A stretch of DNA of 64,000 nucleotides, taken from positions 45,630-109,629 of the forward strand of contig JAEEIA010000094.1 of assembly GCA_016281125.1 (NCBI GenBank), given 5' to 3'. The stretch comes from Oscillospiraceae bacterium (GTDB lineage: Bacteria; Bacillota; Clostridia; Oscillospirales; Ruminococcaceae). The translations under genes and the position numbers were made by a program. Under the pieces are notes generated by a model, which did no database searches, was not told the origin of the DNA, and saw only the letters and a list, made by a program, of their open reading frames with translations. Positions 8,313 to 17,201 of this stretch are shown here, piece by piece; position 1 is the stretch's first letter; each line of letters begins with the position of its first letter.

Positions 8313-9230
8313 TTATACTTTGATCCATTCTATTTCATAATATGAGCCGCCGTAAAGAACATTCTTTTCGACTGCTTGCATGCGGTAGAGTACATTGCCG
8401 TTCTGATCCAGCGCCTCGCCTTCGGTCAGGATTTCATTCGGCGCTTTCTCGGTTGCATCATTTTCCGTATCAGGAATCCGGAATGCGGCAAAATGCCTTT
8501 CGTCCAGCGTAAGCGTATTCTCCTTGCCGTTTGCTGTCACACGGATTGTCGTCACGGCCGGATCCGAAGAATAGAAGCCGACTGTCCAGAGAAATTTCGT
8601 GTGATTCTTATATGGACTCATATTGAAAACAGAATAGACGCCCATGTCTTTGACAATATCTCCAGCTTCATCGCCGGTGCAGTTCCATATACCGAATGCA
8701 AGCGGATCTGAACGGTCAGCTGTCAATGTCATAAGAAATGTATCGTCAGTAGACGGGAGGTATATACGGCAATAAGCAGCCGCAGCCTTGCCGTCTGCAC
8801 TTTTGACATCTCCGAGATAAGTGATTTTTGCCGGGGAAGCATTTTTGTAAGCCTCACGCGTTTCATATCGGTCTGCTTCCGAGGCACGGGCATATTTAGT
8901 AATCATACCCTTCAGTGTGATATGCCCGTGCGGTGCATGAACAAGTATAAGTGCTGCCGGGATCGTGAGCAGCATGAAGCCGAACACAAAAAATCTTACA
9001 AGTCTGTTGTGCTTGCGAATCCGTTTTGCTGTTTCAGCATATTTGACGGTGCTTTCCGGAACAGGTTCCTCGTCCGTTTTCGGTTCGCCATGCTGCATTC
9101 CGGCCCATTCCGCAGCGCATGCTTCGCATTCAGCAATATGCTCCTTCACGATTGCTTCGCTTTTTTCCGAAGCAATGCCGTCCACACAGAGCGGCATCAG
9201 ATCACGGATGACTTCATGATCATATTTCAT
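8313..9230 (-). CDS. Membrane-anchored anti-sigma factor (zinc-finger HC2 type)
   Basis: A 305-residue protein. The cytoplasmic N-terminus carries an anti-sigma zinc-finger (HIAECEAC, residues about 31-38, following conserved CVDG). A single membrane helix lies at about residues 96-118, followed by an extracytoplasmic domain of about 185 residues that I do not recognise. Its start overlaps the end of the ECF sigma gene by 11 bases, so the pair is translationally coupled. By family logic it binds and inactivates the sigma factor until a surface signal releases it. The signal cannot be deduced. The outer domain is mostly beta-strand-like with no catalytic motif visible. Confidence 0.85.
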   Translation of the reverse strand: MKYDHEVIRDLMPLCVDGIASEKSEAIVKEHIAECEACAAEWAGMQHGEPKTDEEPVPESTVKYAETAKRIRKHNRLVRFFVFGFMLLTIPAALILVHAPHGHITLKGMITKYARASEADRYETREAYKNASPAKITYLGDVKSADGKAAAAYCRIYLPSTDDTFLMTLTADRSDPLAFGIWNCTGDEAGDIVKDMGVYSVFNMSPYKNHTKFLWTVGFYSSDPAVTTIRVTANGKENTLTLDERHFAAFRIPDTENDATEKAPNEILTEGEALDQNGNVLYRMQAVEKNVLYGGSYYEIEWIKV

Positions 9231-9726
9231 AATCGTATCTCTCCTTTAATACTTTGCGCAGTTTTGCTACGGTGCGGTTATAGATCACGGCTGCTGTATT
9301 CGGTTTGATATGCAGCAGACGCGCGATTTCTGCGTACCCAGTGCCGGAATATAACCGGTACTGCACAACAGATTTTGCAGGCTCATCCAGCTCCAGAATC
9401 AGCTGCCGCATGATTTCCAGCATTTCGTTCTGCTCAAGCGCTTCGCCGGGCGGGGGGAGTGCTTCGGGATTCTGCTTTTCCGCAATCCCGCGCTGCCGCA
9501 TTTCCCTGCGGAGATATTTGCCACAGACATTTTTCGCAATCTGAAACAGCCAGGTACGCATGGCGCATTCGCCGCGAAACTTACCGAATGAAAGGAATGC
9601 CTGATAAAAGGTTTCCTGCGTCAGTTCTTCGGCAGTCAGCTTCTCGTAACCGGTCAGCCGGAGCAGAAACCGGTATACATCCGGCTGAAAGCGATGATAG
9701 ATTTCTTCAAATTCATCCAATCGCAT
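9220..9726 (-). CDS. ECF-type RNA polymerase sigma factor
   Basis: A 168-residue sigma-70 family factor with only regions 2 and 4. Region 2 includes LTAEELTQETFYQAFLSFGKFRGECAMRTWLFQIAKN (residues about 30-66). Region 4 includes the helix-turn-helix GYAEIARLLHIKPNTAAVIYNRTVAKLRK (about 129-157). It is coupled by overlap to the anti-sigma gene, the usual arrangement for self-regulated ECF pairs. Upstream on the minus strand is AAAAAGGAG close to the ATG, and further upstream TGAAAC, which resembles an ECF -35 box and would fit autoregulation. That promoter call is tentative. Confidence 0.92.
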   Translation of the reverse strand: MRLDEFEEIYHRFQPDVYRFLLRLTGYEKLTAEELTQETFYQAFLSFGKFRGECAMRTWLFQIAKNVCGKYLRREMRQRGIAEKQNPEALPPPGEALEQNEMLEIMRQLILELDEPAKSVVQYRLYSGTGYAEIARLLHIKPNTAAVIYNRTVAKLRKVLKERYDYEI

Positions 9727-9798
9727 TCATCTCCTTTTTCCTGATTTGATGCATCTGTATATTAGTACCCGTTTCATTCAGAATATGACAAAGGGAGC

Positions 9799-9828
9799 AA
9801 AAAAAAACCGCAGCGTATGCGGCTGCGG
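9799..9828 (-). terminator. Rho-independent terminator of the GH130 gene
   Basis: On the minus strand CCGCAGC (complement of 9822-9828) pairs with GCTGCGG (complement of 9808-9814), followed by nine T residues (A-run 9799-9807 on the + strand). Confidence 0.9.
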
Positions 9829-9835
9829 AATCATA

Positions 9836-10825
9836 TCAGATCTGTGAATGCGTATCGAGCCACGCCAGGACGTCATCGGCGGTCGTGAAGCAAAGTCCGG
9901 TGCAGGTATCGGCACAGCCGTAATAGATCGCAATACGGCCGGTGTCGGCATCTGCGAGCGCAGCACAGGGAAATACTACATTCGGCACATCTCCGACGCA
10001 CTCATAGAGCTTCTGTGGGCTCAGCAAATACTCTCTTCCGCGCTTCAACACCTTCCAAGGCTCGTCGCGGTCAAGCAGCGCCGCAGAAAAGCTGTAAACA
10101 AAGCCGTTACAGGACGTCAGGACACCGTGATAGAAGAGCAGCCAGCCGCGGTCTGTTTCAATCGGCACAGGACCGGCGCCGATTTTGGTGGATTCCCAGC
10201 TCATCGAAGGTGCCATGACATGCCGGTGCTTTCCCCAGTAGATCAGATCCGGTGACTGTGACAGAAAAATATCACCGAACGGCGTATGTCCGCTGTCCGA
10301 CGGGCGGCTCAGCATCATGTAGTTTCCGCCGATCTTCCGCGGGAACAGCACCCCGTTGCGGTTGAACGGCAGAAATGCGTTCTCGGTCTGATAAAAGGTT
10401 TTGAAGTCAAAGGTGTAGGCCATGCCGATGGTCGGCTTCCAATCCATGGCATTGCACCATGTTACATAATAACGTTCTTCAATGAAGCAGACACGCGGGT
10501 CATAGCCGTACTGAAACGGCTGGAGCGACGAATCGCTGCGTACAAATTCAATGCGCTCCGGCGCGATTTGCCAGTGAATGCCGTCGTCGGAAAAACCGGC
10601 GTGCAGCTGCATATTCCGTGCTTTGTCATCCACCCGGAACACACCGGCAAAGCCGCTGCCGAACGGTACGGCTGCGCTGTTGAAGATGCTGTTGGAACAG
10701 GGAATCTGATCCCGCCGGATGACCGGGTTTTCTGTATAGCGCCAGAGGACGTCACTGCAATCAGTAGGTTTATCCTGCCAGGGCATATTGGGAAGCGGTG
10801 TTCCGCCGATGATTTTCACATTCAT
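9836..10825 (-). CDS. GH130 beta-1,4-mannooligosaccharide phosphorylase
   Basis: A 329-residue cytoplasmic enzyme with no signal peptide, of the five-bladed propeller family GH130. Seen: [11 protein letters not shown] with FNSAAVPFG near the N-terminus, [11 protein letters not shown] (the catalytic Asp region of GH130), and [22 protein letters not shown]. Length and these motifs fit subfamily 2, which phosphorolyses mannooligosaccharides to mannose 1-phosphate. The gene lies 77 bases downstream of a GH26 mannanase, which supports mannan as the source. It has its own promoter in that gap and a strong terminator after it. Substrate preference (mannooligosaccharide versus mannosylglucose) is inferred from length and context. 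Confidence 0.88.
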   Translation of the reverse strand: MNVKIIGGTPLPNMPWQDKPTDCSDVLWRYTENPVIRRDQIPCSNSIFNSAAVPFGSGFAGVFRVDDKARNMQLHAGFSDDGIHWQIAPERIEFVRSDSSLQPFQYGYDPRVCFIEERYYVTWCNAMDWKPTIGMAYTFDFKTFYQTENAFLPFNRNGVLFPRKIGGNYMMLSRPSDSGHTPFGDIFLSQSPDLIYWGKHRHVMAPSMSWESTKIGAGPVPIETDRGWLLFYHGVLTSCNGFVYSFSAALLDRDEPWKVLKRGREYLLSPQKLYECVGDVPNVVFPCAALADADTGRIAIYYGCADTCTGLCFTTADDVLAWLDTHSQI

Positions 10826-10869
10826 GATACTGTCCGCCTTTCCGCCGCGCGGGCGCGGCCTTTGTTCAT

Positions 10870-10898
10870 ATTATATCATGAACGGCGCTGCTTTGCAA
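10870..10898 (-). promoter_or_regulatory. Promoter of the GH130 gene
   Basis: On the minus strand TTGCAA (10893-10898), 17-base spacer, TATAAT (10870-10875). It sits between GH26 and GH130, so the phosphorylase can be expressed independently of the mannanase. Confidence 0.75.
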
Positions 10899-10902
10899 CG
10901 GA

Positions 10903-12513
10903 TTATTTGTAAATTGACAGAAAATCATTGAGCGATAAAGTTAATTCAGAGTTGTACAGGTTATACAAATCCATGCTTGTATAATTCGCATCATTGAAGG
11001 TGCCGTCCGGTTTCATCAGATAATCGCCGTACCACAGACCGAAAAATGACCAGACGGATGTATCCAGCTGCATCATTTCCGGAGAGGGGAGCGCGCTGCA
11101 TTCGCTCAGTGCCAGCAGCTTTCTGCCGTTGGTGAGTCGTGCCAGCGAGATATATTGCTCATAACGGCTTCCGAATTCCATGCGCGGCTGGAGATATACG
11201 TCTACCGATGCGATATCGTATGTCTGCTCCGGAACAAGATATGCGGCGCTCTGGCCGTTCCAGATCCAGATTAGATTGTGCAGTCCGTGATAGTCGGTCA
11301 GACGATGCCACAGGAGCATCCAGAGATTCTGGTATGCTTCACGTCCGGATGCGCCCCACCAGAACCAGCCGCCGCCCGCTTCATGGAGGGGACGCCACAG
11401 CACAGGAATATGCATATGATCGAGCTTTTTGAGCGCTCCCGCAATGCTGTCAATGTCTTGCAGAAGCAGACGTGCTTCCTCGGAGAGCGTTCCGTTTTTG
11501 ACAGCATGATCCGCCTGCTCCGGCGTCAGCTTTGCGACGGATTCCGGATCCTTCCGGTACAAAGCATGATAGAATCTGAAATCTGAGCCGTCCGCGTATA
11601 CAGATTCGGTTCCGGGCGCATTCCACTGCCACATCAGCCCGACAATGCCGTGCGTGTATACATTCCAGTCAATCGCAGCCTGAATCTGCTCGTTGTCACT
11701 GCCGGTGCCGAGCGTGCCGAAGCGGATTGCAGGCAGCTGTCCGGTGAGCTGATAAATCAGGTTCAGCTCACGGTTGCTGTTGTCCGATACATATTGACCA
11801 GTCAGCACGGTTTTGCCCCACTGTTCGCGCAGAAAAGTATAGAGCTGCTGCGCCTCCTTTTCAGCATCCGGGTCGCAGAGCTTCTCTGTCACAGAAAAAT
11901 CCGGGCGGTATTCCGTATTGTCATTGCGGAGCATGATATAATCGAGATCCAGTCCGCCGTCCAGGCCGTCCAGCTTTAGCTGAACGTCACCTTCTTCCAG
12001 AAAGATTCCGTAAAACGTGATTTTCGTGAACTGACCTGTTCCGTCCAGCGTAAAGCGTGAGATCATCGTGTCGTCGATGCTGAGTGCGTTTTCGCAGGTC
12101 TGATCCGCAGCGGCACAGACTGTAATATCGTAATGCTGTGTTGCTTTGATGTGCAGCGGTATGATCATCGCCGCATCGGTATCGGCAGGCAAAGCTCCGA
12201 CATATCCGTCTCCGCTGAACCCCTCGCGTTCAGCGCGCTGACACATCGGATTTTTCAGGTGCAGCGTTTCCGCTTCAATCGTGACCGATACCGGTGTCTG
12301 CCGGATATCCGGAATACTGATTTCCTTATTTACCGGTTCTTTGTCCGCGCCCGAAGCCGTGCCGGAAAGATACTGCTCATAGAGCGATTTTTCGCCGGTT
12401 GGCTGAATCGCACGGTCAAACGGCGTAAACAGAAACATGGCGGAAATCATCACAACAGACAGTAGAGTAATCAGAAAGCGTGAAAGGCTGCCTGTTCTGC
12501 GGGGCTCGTTCAA
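10903..12513 (-). CDS. GH26 endo-beta-1,4-mannanase with N-terminal CBM-like domain
   Basis: A 536-residue extracytoplasmic enzyme. Residues about 12-32 form an uncleaved anchor or signal peptide. A beta-sandwich region (about 70-200, starting VSVTIEAETLHLKNP) resembles a CBM35-type module. The GH26 catalytic domain follows: LWRPLHEAGGGWFWWG carries the acid/base Glu and LLALSECSALPSP the nucleophile Glu. There is no dockerin, so it probably acts at the membrane face, unlike the cellulosomal enzymes nearby. The start is TTG at 12513; an in-frame stop lies eight codons upstream. The strongest Shine-Dalgarno (AAAGGAGG, near 12570) is about 55 bases upstream and does not serve this start, which is odd. 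Beta-mannanase is the main GH26 activity. Confidence 0.88.
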   Translation of the reverse strand: MNEPRRTGSLSRFLITLLSVVMISAMFLFTPFDRAIQPTGEKSLYEQYLSGTASGADKEPVNKEISIPDIRQTPVSVTIEAETLHLKNPMCQRAEREGFSGDGYVGALPADTDAAMIIPLHIKATQHYDITVCAAADQTCENALSIDDTMISRFTLDGTGQFTKITFYGIFLEEGDVQLKLDGLDGGLDLDYIMLRNDNTEYRPDFSVTEKLCDPDAEKEAQQLYTFLREQWGKTVLTGQYVSDNSNRELNLIYQLTGQLPAIRFGTLGTGSDNEQIQAAIDWNVYTHGIVGLMWQWNAPGTESVYADGSDFRFYHALYRKDPESVAKLTPEQADHAVKNGTLSEEARLLLQDIDSIAGALKKLDHMHIPVLWRPLHEAGGGWFWWGASGREAYQNLWMLLWHRLTDYHGLHNLIWIWNGQSAAYLVPEQTYDIASVDVYLQPRMEFGSRYEQYISLARLTNGRKLLALSECSALPSPEMMQLDTSVWSFFGLWYGDYLMKPDGTFNDANYTSMDLYNLYNSELTLSLNDFLSIYK

Positions 12514-12595
12514 GTGCGGATCCGGTTTGCCTTACCGTACCGAAAAGCAATCTGTTTCAAGAAGCCTTTCGCCTCCTTTCAGTGTTTTTGTGTGA

Positions 12596-13780
12596 TTATG
12601 CGGCTTTTTCCGTATTGATTTTTTCCAGCAGCGCGTTCTGCGCGGCCTCAAGCTGTGTATCCGTTTCGGATTCGGGATCGTATACGCTGAGCACATCCGG
12701 TTCCAGTCCGATTTCGTGATAGCAGGAGGTAATGCCTGTTTCATAGGTTGCCGTTGTCAGCGTGACGCCGCCGTCAGAAAGCGGGAGCGTTGCCTGCATG
12801 ATGCCCTTTCCGAAGGTTTTTTCTCCGACGAGAATCGCACCTGCGTAATCGCGGAGCAGGCATGCAAACAGCTCGGACGCACTCGCCGTACCGCCGTCCA
12901 CAAGCACGGCATATGGCATTTCGGTGCAGTTTGCATCCGAGGTGATAATCGTTTCGCGCGTACCGTCTTTTGCTGTGGAAAAAGCAAGCTCTCCCTCCGG
13001 CAGCAGGGGATCGGCCAGCTGCTCTAACGCGGAAAGCACGCCGCCGCCGTTTTGCCGCACATCGAAGATGAAGCCGACAGCGCCGTCCTTGATCAGCTGC
13101 TGGCGGGCAGATTCAAACTGCCCGACGGTAACGCTGCGGAATTTGGAGATGTAGATATATCCGATTTTGTGCTCCAGCATCTTCCCCATGACAGTCACCT
13201 CGTCAATGTGAACGCGTTTGAGCGAGAGCTTTTTCTGGCGGCCGGATTCCTTTTCCTGAATCCGCAGATTCACTGAGGTGCCGAATTCACCGGAAATCTG
13301 GTCGATTGCCTCAGAATAATTCTCTTTGACCGAGATGCCCTCGACCTCAATCAGCAGGTCGCCCGGCTTGATGCCGGCCTGCTCTGCGGAACCGCCCTCA
13401 CTGACCTCCATAATCTCAATATCACCGTTTTCGTTCTGTGCAATGGATATGCCGATGCCGGTATACACACCGGCATTGATGTCCTCGTAGTCGTTCAGCT
13501 CTCTTGCACTTCGGTAAACGCTGTACCGGTCGCCGAGTCCTTCCACATAGCCTGCGAGAATGCCGTCCATGACATCGTCCTCCGGCACATCGCGGTAGAA
13601 ATTCTCCCGCACGGCAGCATCCAGTTCATTGAGCCTGCTGTATTTTTCGGCAAGGCGGTCAACCTCTGTCACTTTGCCGTTGAAGGCCTTTCTGCTCATG
13701 GAAAGCGTGATGACAAAGGTTGCGGCTGCCGTCAGGGTCATCAGACTGATGACAGTACCGAGGGTAATTCGCTTTTTCAA
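12596..13780 (-). CDS. S41 family C-terminal processing peptidase (CtpA-like)
   Basis: Membrane-anchored serine protease of 394 residues. An N-terminal hydrophobic helix (about 8-28) is followed by a PDZ domain (about 100-185; GVYTGIGISI and AGIKPGDLLIEVEG) and the S41 catalytic core, with the nucleophile Ser in GGTASASELFA and the catalytic Lys in GEKTFGKG. The start is TTG at 13780, well supported by GGAAGGAG about ten bases upstream. It is the last cell-envelope gene of a run that starts with ftsEX, and S41 proteases are known to regulate peptidoglycan hydrolases in other bacteria. A role in processing the two neighbouring M23 proteins is an inference from position. Confidence 0.92.
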   Translation of the reverse strand: MKKRITLGTVISLMTLTAAATFVITLSMSRKAFNGKVTEVDRLAEKYSRLNELDAAVRENFYRDVPEDDVMDGILAGYVEGLGDRYSVYRSARELNDYEDINAGVYTGIGISIAQNENGDIEIMEVSEGGSAEQAGIKPGDLLIEVEGISVKENYSEAIDQISGEFGTSVNLRIQEKESGRQKKLSLKRVHIDEVTVMGKMLEHKIGYIYISKFRSVTVGQFESARQQLIKDGAVGFIFDVRQNGGGVLSALEQLADPLLPEGELAFSTAKDGTRETIITSDANCTEMPYAVLVDGGTASASELFACLLRDYAGAILVGEKTFGKGIMQATLPLSDGGVTLTTATYETGITSCYHEIGLEPDVLSVYDPESETDTQLEAAQNALLEKINTEKAA

Positions 13781-13906
13781 GTCCAGATGCTCCTTCCGGA
13801 AAATACCGGAAACGGCAAGAGAACTGTCCGCCTCCTGCCGTTTATCCGCTTTTTTGAGATTTTGCTTTCTTTTTGTTCTATCCCTGTTTGACTGACCCGT
13901 ATGGAA

Positions 13907-15472
13907 TCAGGGCAGATAGTTTTGTGGGTTCACGCGGTTTCCAGAGCCGCTTCCGCCGGCGCGCACCTCAAAGTGCAGATGCGGCCCGGTGGAATGGCCG
14001 GTCGTACCGATGACACCAACCTGCTGCCCGACGGTTACGGACTGTCCGTCTGCAACCGAAATAGAAGCAAGATGGGCATACAGCGTATATAAGCCGTTGC
14101 CATGATCAAGAATCAGATAATTTCCGTAGCCGCCATTGCAGCCACAGTTATTATTCTCTTTTTTATAATTATGCGTGCAGAATGTCGGGCCATGCATCAG
14201 CACAGTTCCTGATGCGGCTGCACAGGCAGCCGTACCGTTGATACTGCCGTCACTGATATCAATACCGCCGTGGAAACTGGTCTTGCCTTCAAACGTACGG
14301 TATCCGTAAGAACTGCTGATATGATAATGTCCCGGCGCAGGCCATTGCAGCTTACTGCTGCTCTGCTGCGGCGCCGGCGTTGTCGTCGGTGCCGGGGTTG
14401 TCTGCGGTGCTGCGGTTACCGGCGCTTTGGTCGTGACGGGTGCAGCTGTCGAAGCAGGGGAAACGGGGTTCGCTGTTGTCACAGTTGTCTGGCTTTGCTG
14501 CTGACTGACAGGCGCCTGCGTGACCGCTGCCTGCCGCTGTGCTTCTTCCGCAGCTTTGCGTTCTGCTTCTTCCCGTGCTTTTCTGTCCGCTTCTTCTTTT
14601 GCCTTGCGTTCCGCTTCGGCCTTTGCCTTCTTTTCGGCTTCCTCTTTCGCCTTGCGTTCTGCCTCAGCCTTGGCGATTGCCTCGGCAATAAGTTTTTCCT
14701 GCTCCGCATCCAGTTCTTCGATGACCGCTTTGTATCCGGCAATCTGATCCTGAACCTGCGACTGCTGTCCGCGAATCGTCTGCATTTCGGCGCTGTTTTG
14801 TGCAGCCGCCTGATTCAGCTCCTCCTGTGATGCCTTGAACTCATCGCAGAGCACATTCATCTCAGTTTCCTGAATATTCAGCGTCTGCAAGCTGTCTGTA
14901 AGCTCCTGCTCACTTTCGCTCAGTTCGCGGATTTCGCTGCGCAGACGCTCAATAATGTCATTGTCATGTTTCGTGATCCGCTTGATAATGTCGATGCGGG
15001 AGAGAATATCGTAGAAGCTCCTTGCACCGACAAGTGCAGATAGAATCCCATCGTTGCCATGGACATACAGCGTGCGGATTCGCTTCTTGAACATATCCAT
15101 GTCTTTGGCGACCTGTTCTTTCTGCTCCGCAATCTGGATTTCCAGTGTACCGATTTTATCTTCTGTATCTTCCATATTGACATGGAGATCCTGAAGCTGA
15201 GAGTCAATAAGTGTCAGCTTGTCGGTGATGAGCACGATCTGCTCGTTGAGCGTCTGCTCATACTGCGCTTTCTTGCTGAGATCGTCAGAGAGCGCTGCAA
15301 GCTGCTCTTTCTTTCTGTTAATCTGCTCCTGCTTTTCCTTTTTCTCCTGATTGATCTGTTCGATTGTTTTTGCCGCAGCCGAAACCGGCACAGATGACCA
15401 GACAGAGAGGGGAGCGGCCGCAGCCGTTACAGCAAGGAGTATTGCGGTGATGCGTTTTATTTTTCTGTTCAT
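13907..15472 (-). CDS. Secreted coiled-coil M23 peptidase, paralogue 2
   Basis: Murein hydrolase or hydrolase activator of the EnvC/PcsB architecture. Order: signal peptide (about 1-32, ending VSAAA), long coiled coil rich in Lys/Glu/Gln (about 33-255), charged eight-residue repeats (AERKAKEE type, about 255-315), a Thr/Pro/Gln linker (about 315-385) and a C-terminal M23 domain with HGGIDIS and HSTGPHLHFEV, the zinc ligands of lysostaphin-type peptidases. I place the start at 15472 (MNRKIKR), with AGGAAAGG upstream, not at an ATG 33 bases earlier that lacks a ribosome site. It is closely similar throughout to the next gene upstream, a tandem duplication. Likely partner: FtsEX. Confidence 0.9.
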   Translation of the reverse strand: MNRKIKRITAILLAVTAAAAPLSVWSSVPVSAAAKTIEQINQEKKEKQEQINRKKEQLAALSDDLSKKAQYEQTLNEQIVLITDKLTLIDSQLQDLHVNMEDTEDKIGTLEIQIAEQKEQVAKDMDMFKKRIRTLYVHGNDGILSALVGARSFYDILSRIDIIKRITKHDNDIIERLRSEIRELSESEQELTDSLQTLNIQETEMNVLCDEFKASQEELNQAAAQNSAEMQTIRGQQSQVQDQIAGYKAVIEELDAEQEKLIAEAIAKAEAERKAKEEAEKKAKAEAERKAKEEADRKAREEAERKAAEEAQRQAAVTQAPVSQQQSQTTVTTANPVSPASTAAPVTTKAPVTAAPQTTPAPTTTPAPQQSSSKLQWPAPGHYHISSSYGYRTFEGKTSFHGGIDISDGSINGTAACAAASGTVLMHGPTFCTHNYKKENNNCGCNGGYGNYLILDHGNGLYTLYAHLASISVADGQSVTVGQQVGVIGTTGHSTGPHLHFEVRAGGSGSGNRVNPQNYLP

Positions 15473-15542
15473 TTCAGGCTTCCTTTCCTGATGCGGACGG
15501 TTCACTTTATACTATGCAGGAACCGTCTGCGCTGTCCGGAGA

Positions 15543-17189
15543 TCAGAACAGATACGCCTCCGGATCCACACGGTTGCTGGTCGAGTTTCCGCCGATACGC
15601 ACCTCAAAATGCAGGTGCGGACCCGTGGAGTGACCGGTCGAGCCGATTACGCCGATCTGCTGACCGACGGTCACGGACTGACCTGACGAAACAGTCGGCT
15701 TGGCAAGATGCGCATAGAGCGTATACATGCCGTTGCCGTGGCTGAGAATCACATAATTGCCGTAGCCGCCGTTGCAGCCACAGTTGTAAGTCTTGCCGAA
15801 ATTGTGTCCGCAGCCGGTCTTGACGAGAATGACCGTACCGGACGCTGCTGCGCAGGCGGCAGCACCGTTGATCGGGCTGGTCGTGCCGATAATGTCGATG
15901 CCGCTGTGATGCGTACCCCAGCGCGGACCGAATCCGCTGGAGATTTTATAATAGCCCGGTGCCGGCCAGGAGAGCTTTCCACCCTGATAATCCGGCTGCG
16001 GGTTGGTCTGTGTCGCCTGGGTTGCCTGTGTGGCCTGCGTCGCCTGTGTAGAAGGTTGTGTCGCCTTGGTGGTAGACTGGGTGGCCTGCGTTGCCTGCGT
16101 CACGGTCGTAGGATTCTGCTGCTGATTGGCAGGCGCCTGTGTGACTGCATTGTTCTTTTTAGCGTCCTCGGCAGACTTTCTGTCGGCTTCCTCCTGCGCC
16201 TTTCTGGCAGCCTCTTCCTTCGCTTTCCGTTCGGCTTCTTCCTTGGCCTTGCGTTCCGCCTCGATTTTCGCCTTACGCTCCGCTTCTTCCTTTGCTTTGC
16301 GCTCAGCCTCTTCTTTCGCCTTGCGTTCCGCTTCTTCTTTTGCTTTGCGCTCGGCTTCCTCCTTGGCTTTGCGTTCAGCCTCGGCCTTGGCGATTGCCTC
16401 TGCGATAATCCTTTCTTCTTCCTCTGCCAGTTCGTCCATGGTTTTCTGATCCGCAGCGATCTGAACCTTGACATCCTCCTGCCGGTCCATGATCTGCTGC
16501 ATTTCGGTGCCGTTCTGCGCAGAAGCCTCGCTCAGTTCATCCTGCGAGGACTTGAATTCACCGTAGAGCACGCCCATTTCCGTTTCCTGAATATTGAGCG
16601 ACTGCAAATTCGCAGTGAGATCCTGTTCACTCTTGGTCAGGTCGCGGATTTCATCGCGCAGACGGTCAATGATCTCATTGTCATGCTTGGAAATGCGCTT
16701 GACAATATCGACGCGGGAGAGAACGTCATAAAAACTCGTGGCGCCGACCAGAGCAGACAGAATGCCGTCGTTGCCGTGAACATACATGGCACGAATACGC
16801 TTCTTGAAAAGCTCCCGGTCCTTATCGACCTGCTTTTTCTGCTTTTCAATCTGCTCCTCCAGCTCAGCGATCTGCTGTTCCGTATCCTCCATATCAACAT
16901 GGAGATTCTGGAGTTGCGTATCAATGAGCAGCATTTTTCCGCTGATCAGATCAATCTGCTCTTTCAGCGTCTGCTCATACTGTGCCTTTTTGCTGAGGTC
17001 GTCAGCAAGCACAGCGAGCTGCTCTTTTTTCTTATTGATCTGCTCCTGCTTTTCCTTTTTTTCTTTCTCGATTTCCTCAAGCGTTTTTGCTTCTGCGGGA
17101 ACCGGGATATTCTGCCAGGCGGAGAATGAGGCAGCAGCCGTGGTCACTGCGAACAGCATCGCAAGTGTCCGTTTGATTCTGATATCCAT
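15543..17189 (-). CDS. Secreted coiled-coil M23 peptidase, paralogue 1
   Basis: A 548-residue protein directly downstream of ftsX (12-base gap). Signal peptide about 1-35 (ends VPAEA). A coiled coil follows to about 260, then at least nine tandem copies of an eight-residue charged repeat (ERKAKEEA), a Thr/Gln/Ala linker with repeated ATQ units (about 375-420) and an M23 domain at the C-terminus with HHSGIDI and HSTGPHLHFEV zinc ligands intact. In Gram-positive bacteria the extracellular loop of FtsX recruits and activates coiled-coil hydrolases of this architecture at the septum; gene order supports the same here. The catalytic motifs suggest a real endopeptidase, not a degenerate activator. 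Confidence 0.92.
   Translation of the reverse strand: MDIRIKRTLAMLFAVTTAAASFSAWQNIPVPAEAKTLEEIEKEKKEKQEQINKKKEQLAVLADDLSKKAQYEQTLKEQIDLISGKMLLIDTQLQNLHVDMEDTEQQIAELEEQIEKQKKQVDKDRELFKKRIRAMYVHGNDGILSALVGATSFYDVLSRVDIVKRISKHDNEIIDRLRDEIRDLTKSEQDLTANLQSLNIQETEMGVLYGEFKSSQDELSEASAQNGTEMQQIMDRQEDVKVQIAADQKTMDELAEEEERIIAEAIAKAEAERKAKEEAERKAKEEAERKAKEEAERKAKEEAERKAKIEAERKAKEEAERKAKEEAARKAQEEADRKSAEDAKKNNAVTQAPANQQQNPTTVTQATQATQSTTKATQPSTQATQATQATQATQTNPQPDYQGGKLSWPAPGYYKISSGFGPRWGTHHSGIDIIGTTSPINGAAACAAASGTVILVKTGCGHNFGKTYNCGCNGGYGNYVILSHGNGMYTLYAHLAKPTVSSGQSVTVGQQIGVIGSTGHSTGPHLHFEVRIGGNSTSNRVDPEAYLF
16197..16390 (-). repeat. In-frame 24-base tandem repeat in the M23 gene
   Basis: About eight consecutive 24-base units encode AERKAKEE on the minus strand, with third-position variation between copies. 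A shorter, less regular run lies in the paralogue around 14560-14680. Such repeats may change copy number by slippage and extend the rigid helical stalk. Confidence 0.85.
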
Positions 17190-17201
17190 TTGAAAGGCTC
17201 C

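Noticed and set aside
16197..16390. Regular 24-base repeats resembling a CRISPR array
   Set aside because: The repeats are directly contiguous without spacers and encode an in-frame AERKAKEE repeat.
15708..17129. A 473-codon + strand frame opposite the M23 paralogue
   Set aside because: It mirrors the repetitive coding sequence of the minus-strand gene, with low-complexity Arg/Leu/Phe content and no ribosome site; the minus-strand protein has signal peptide and catalytic motifs.
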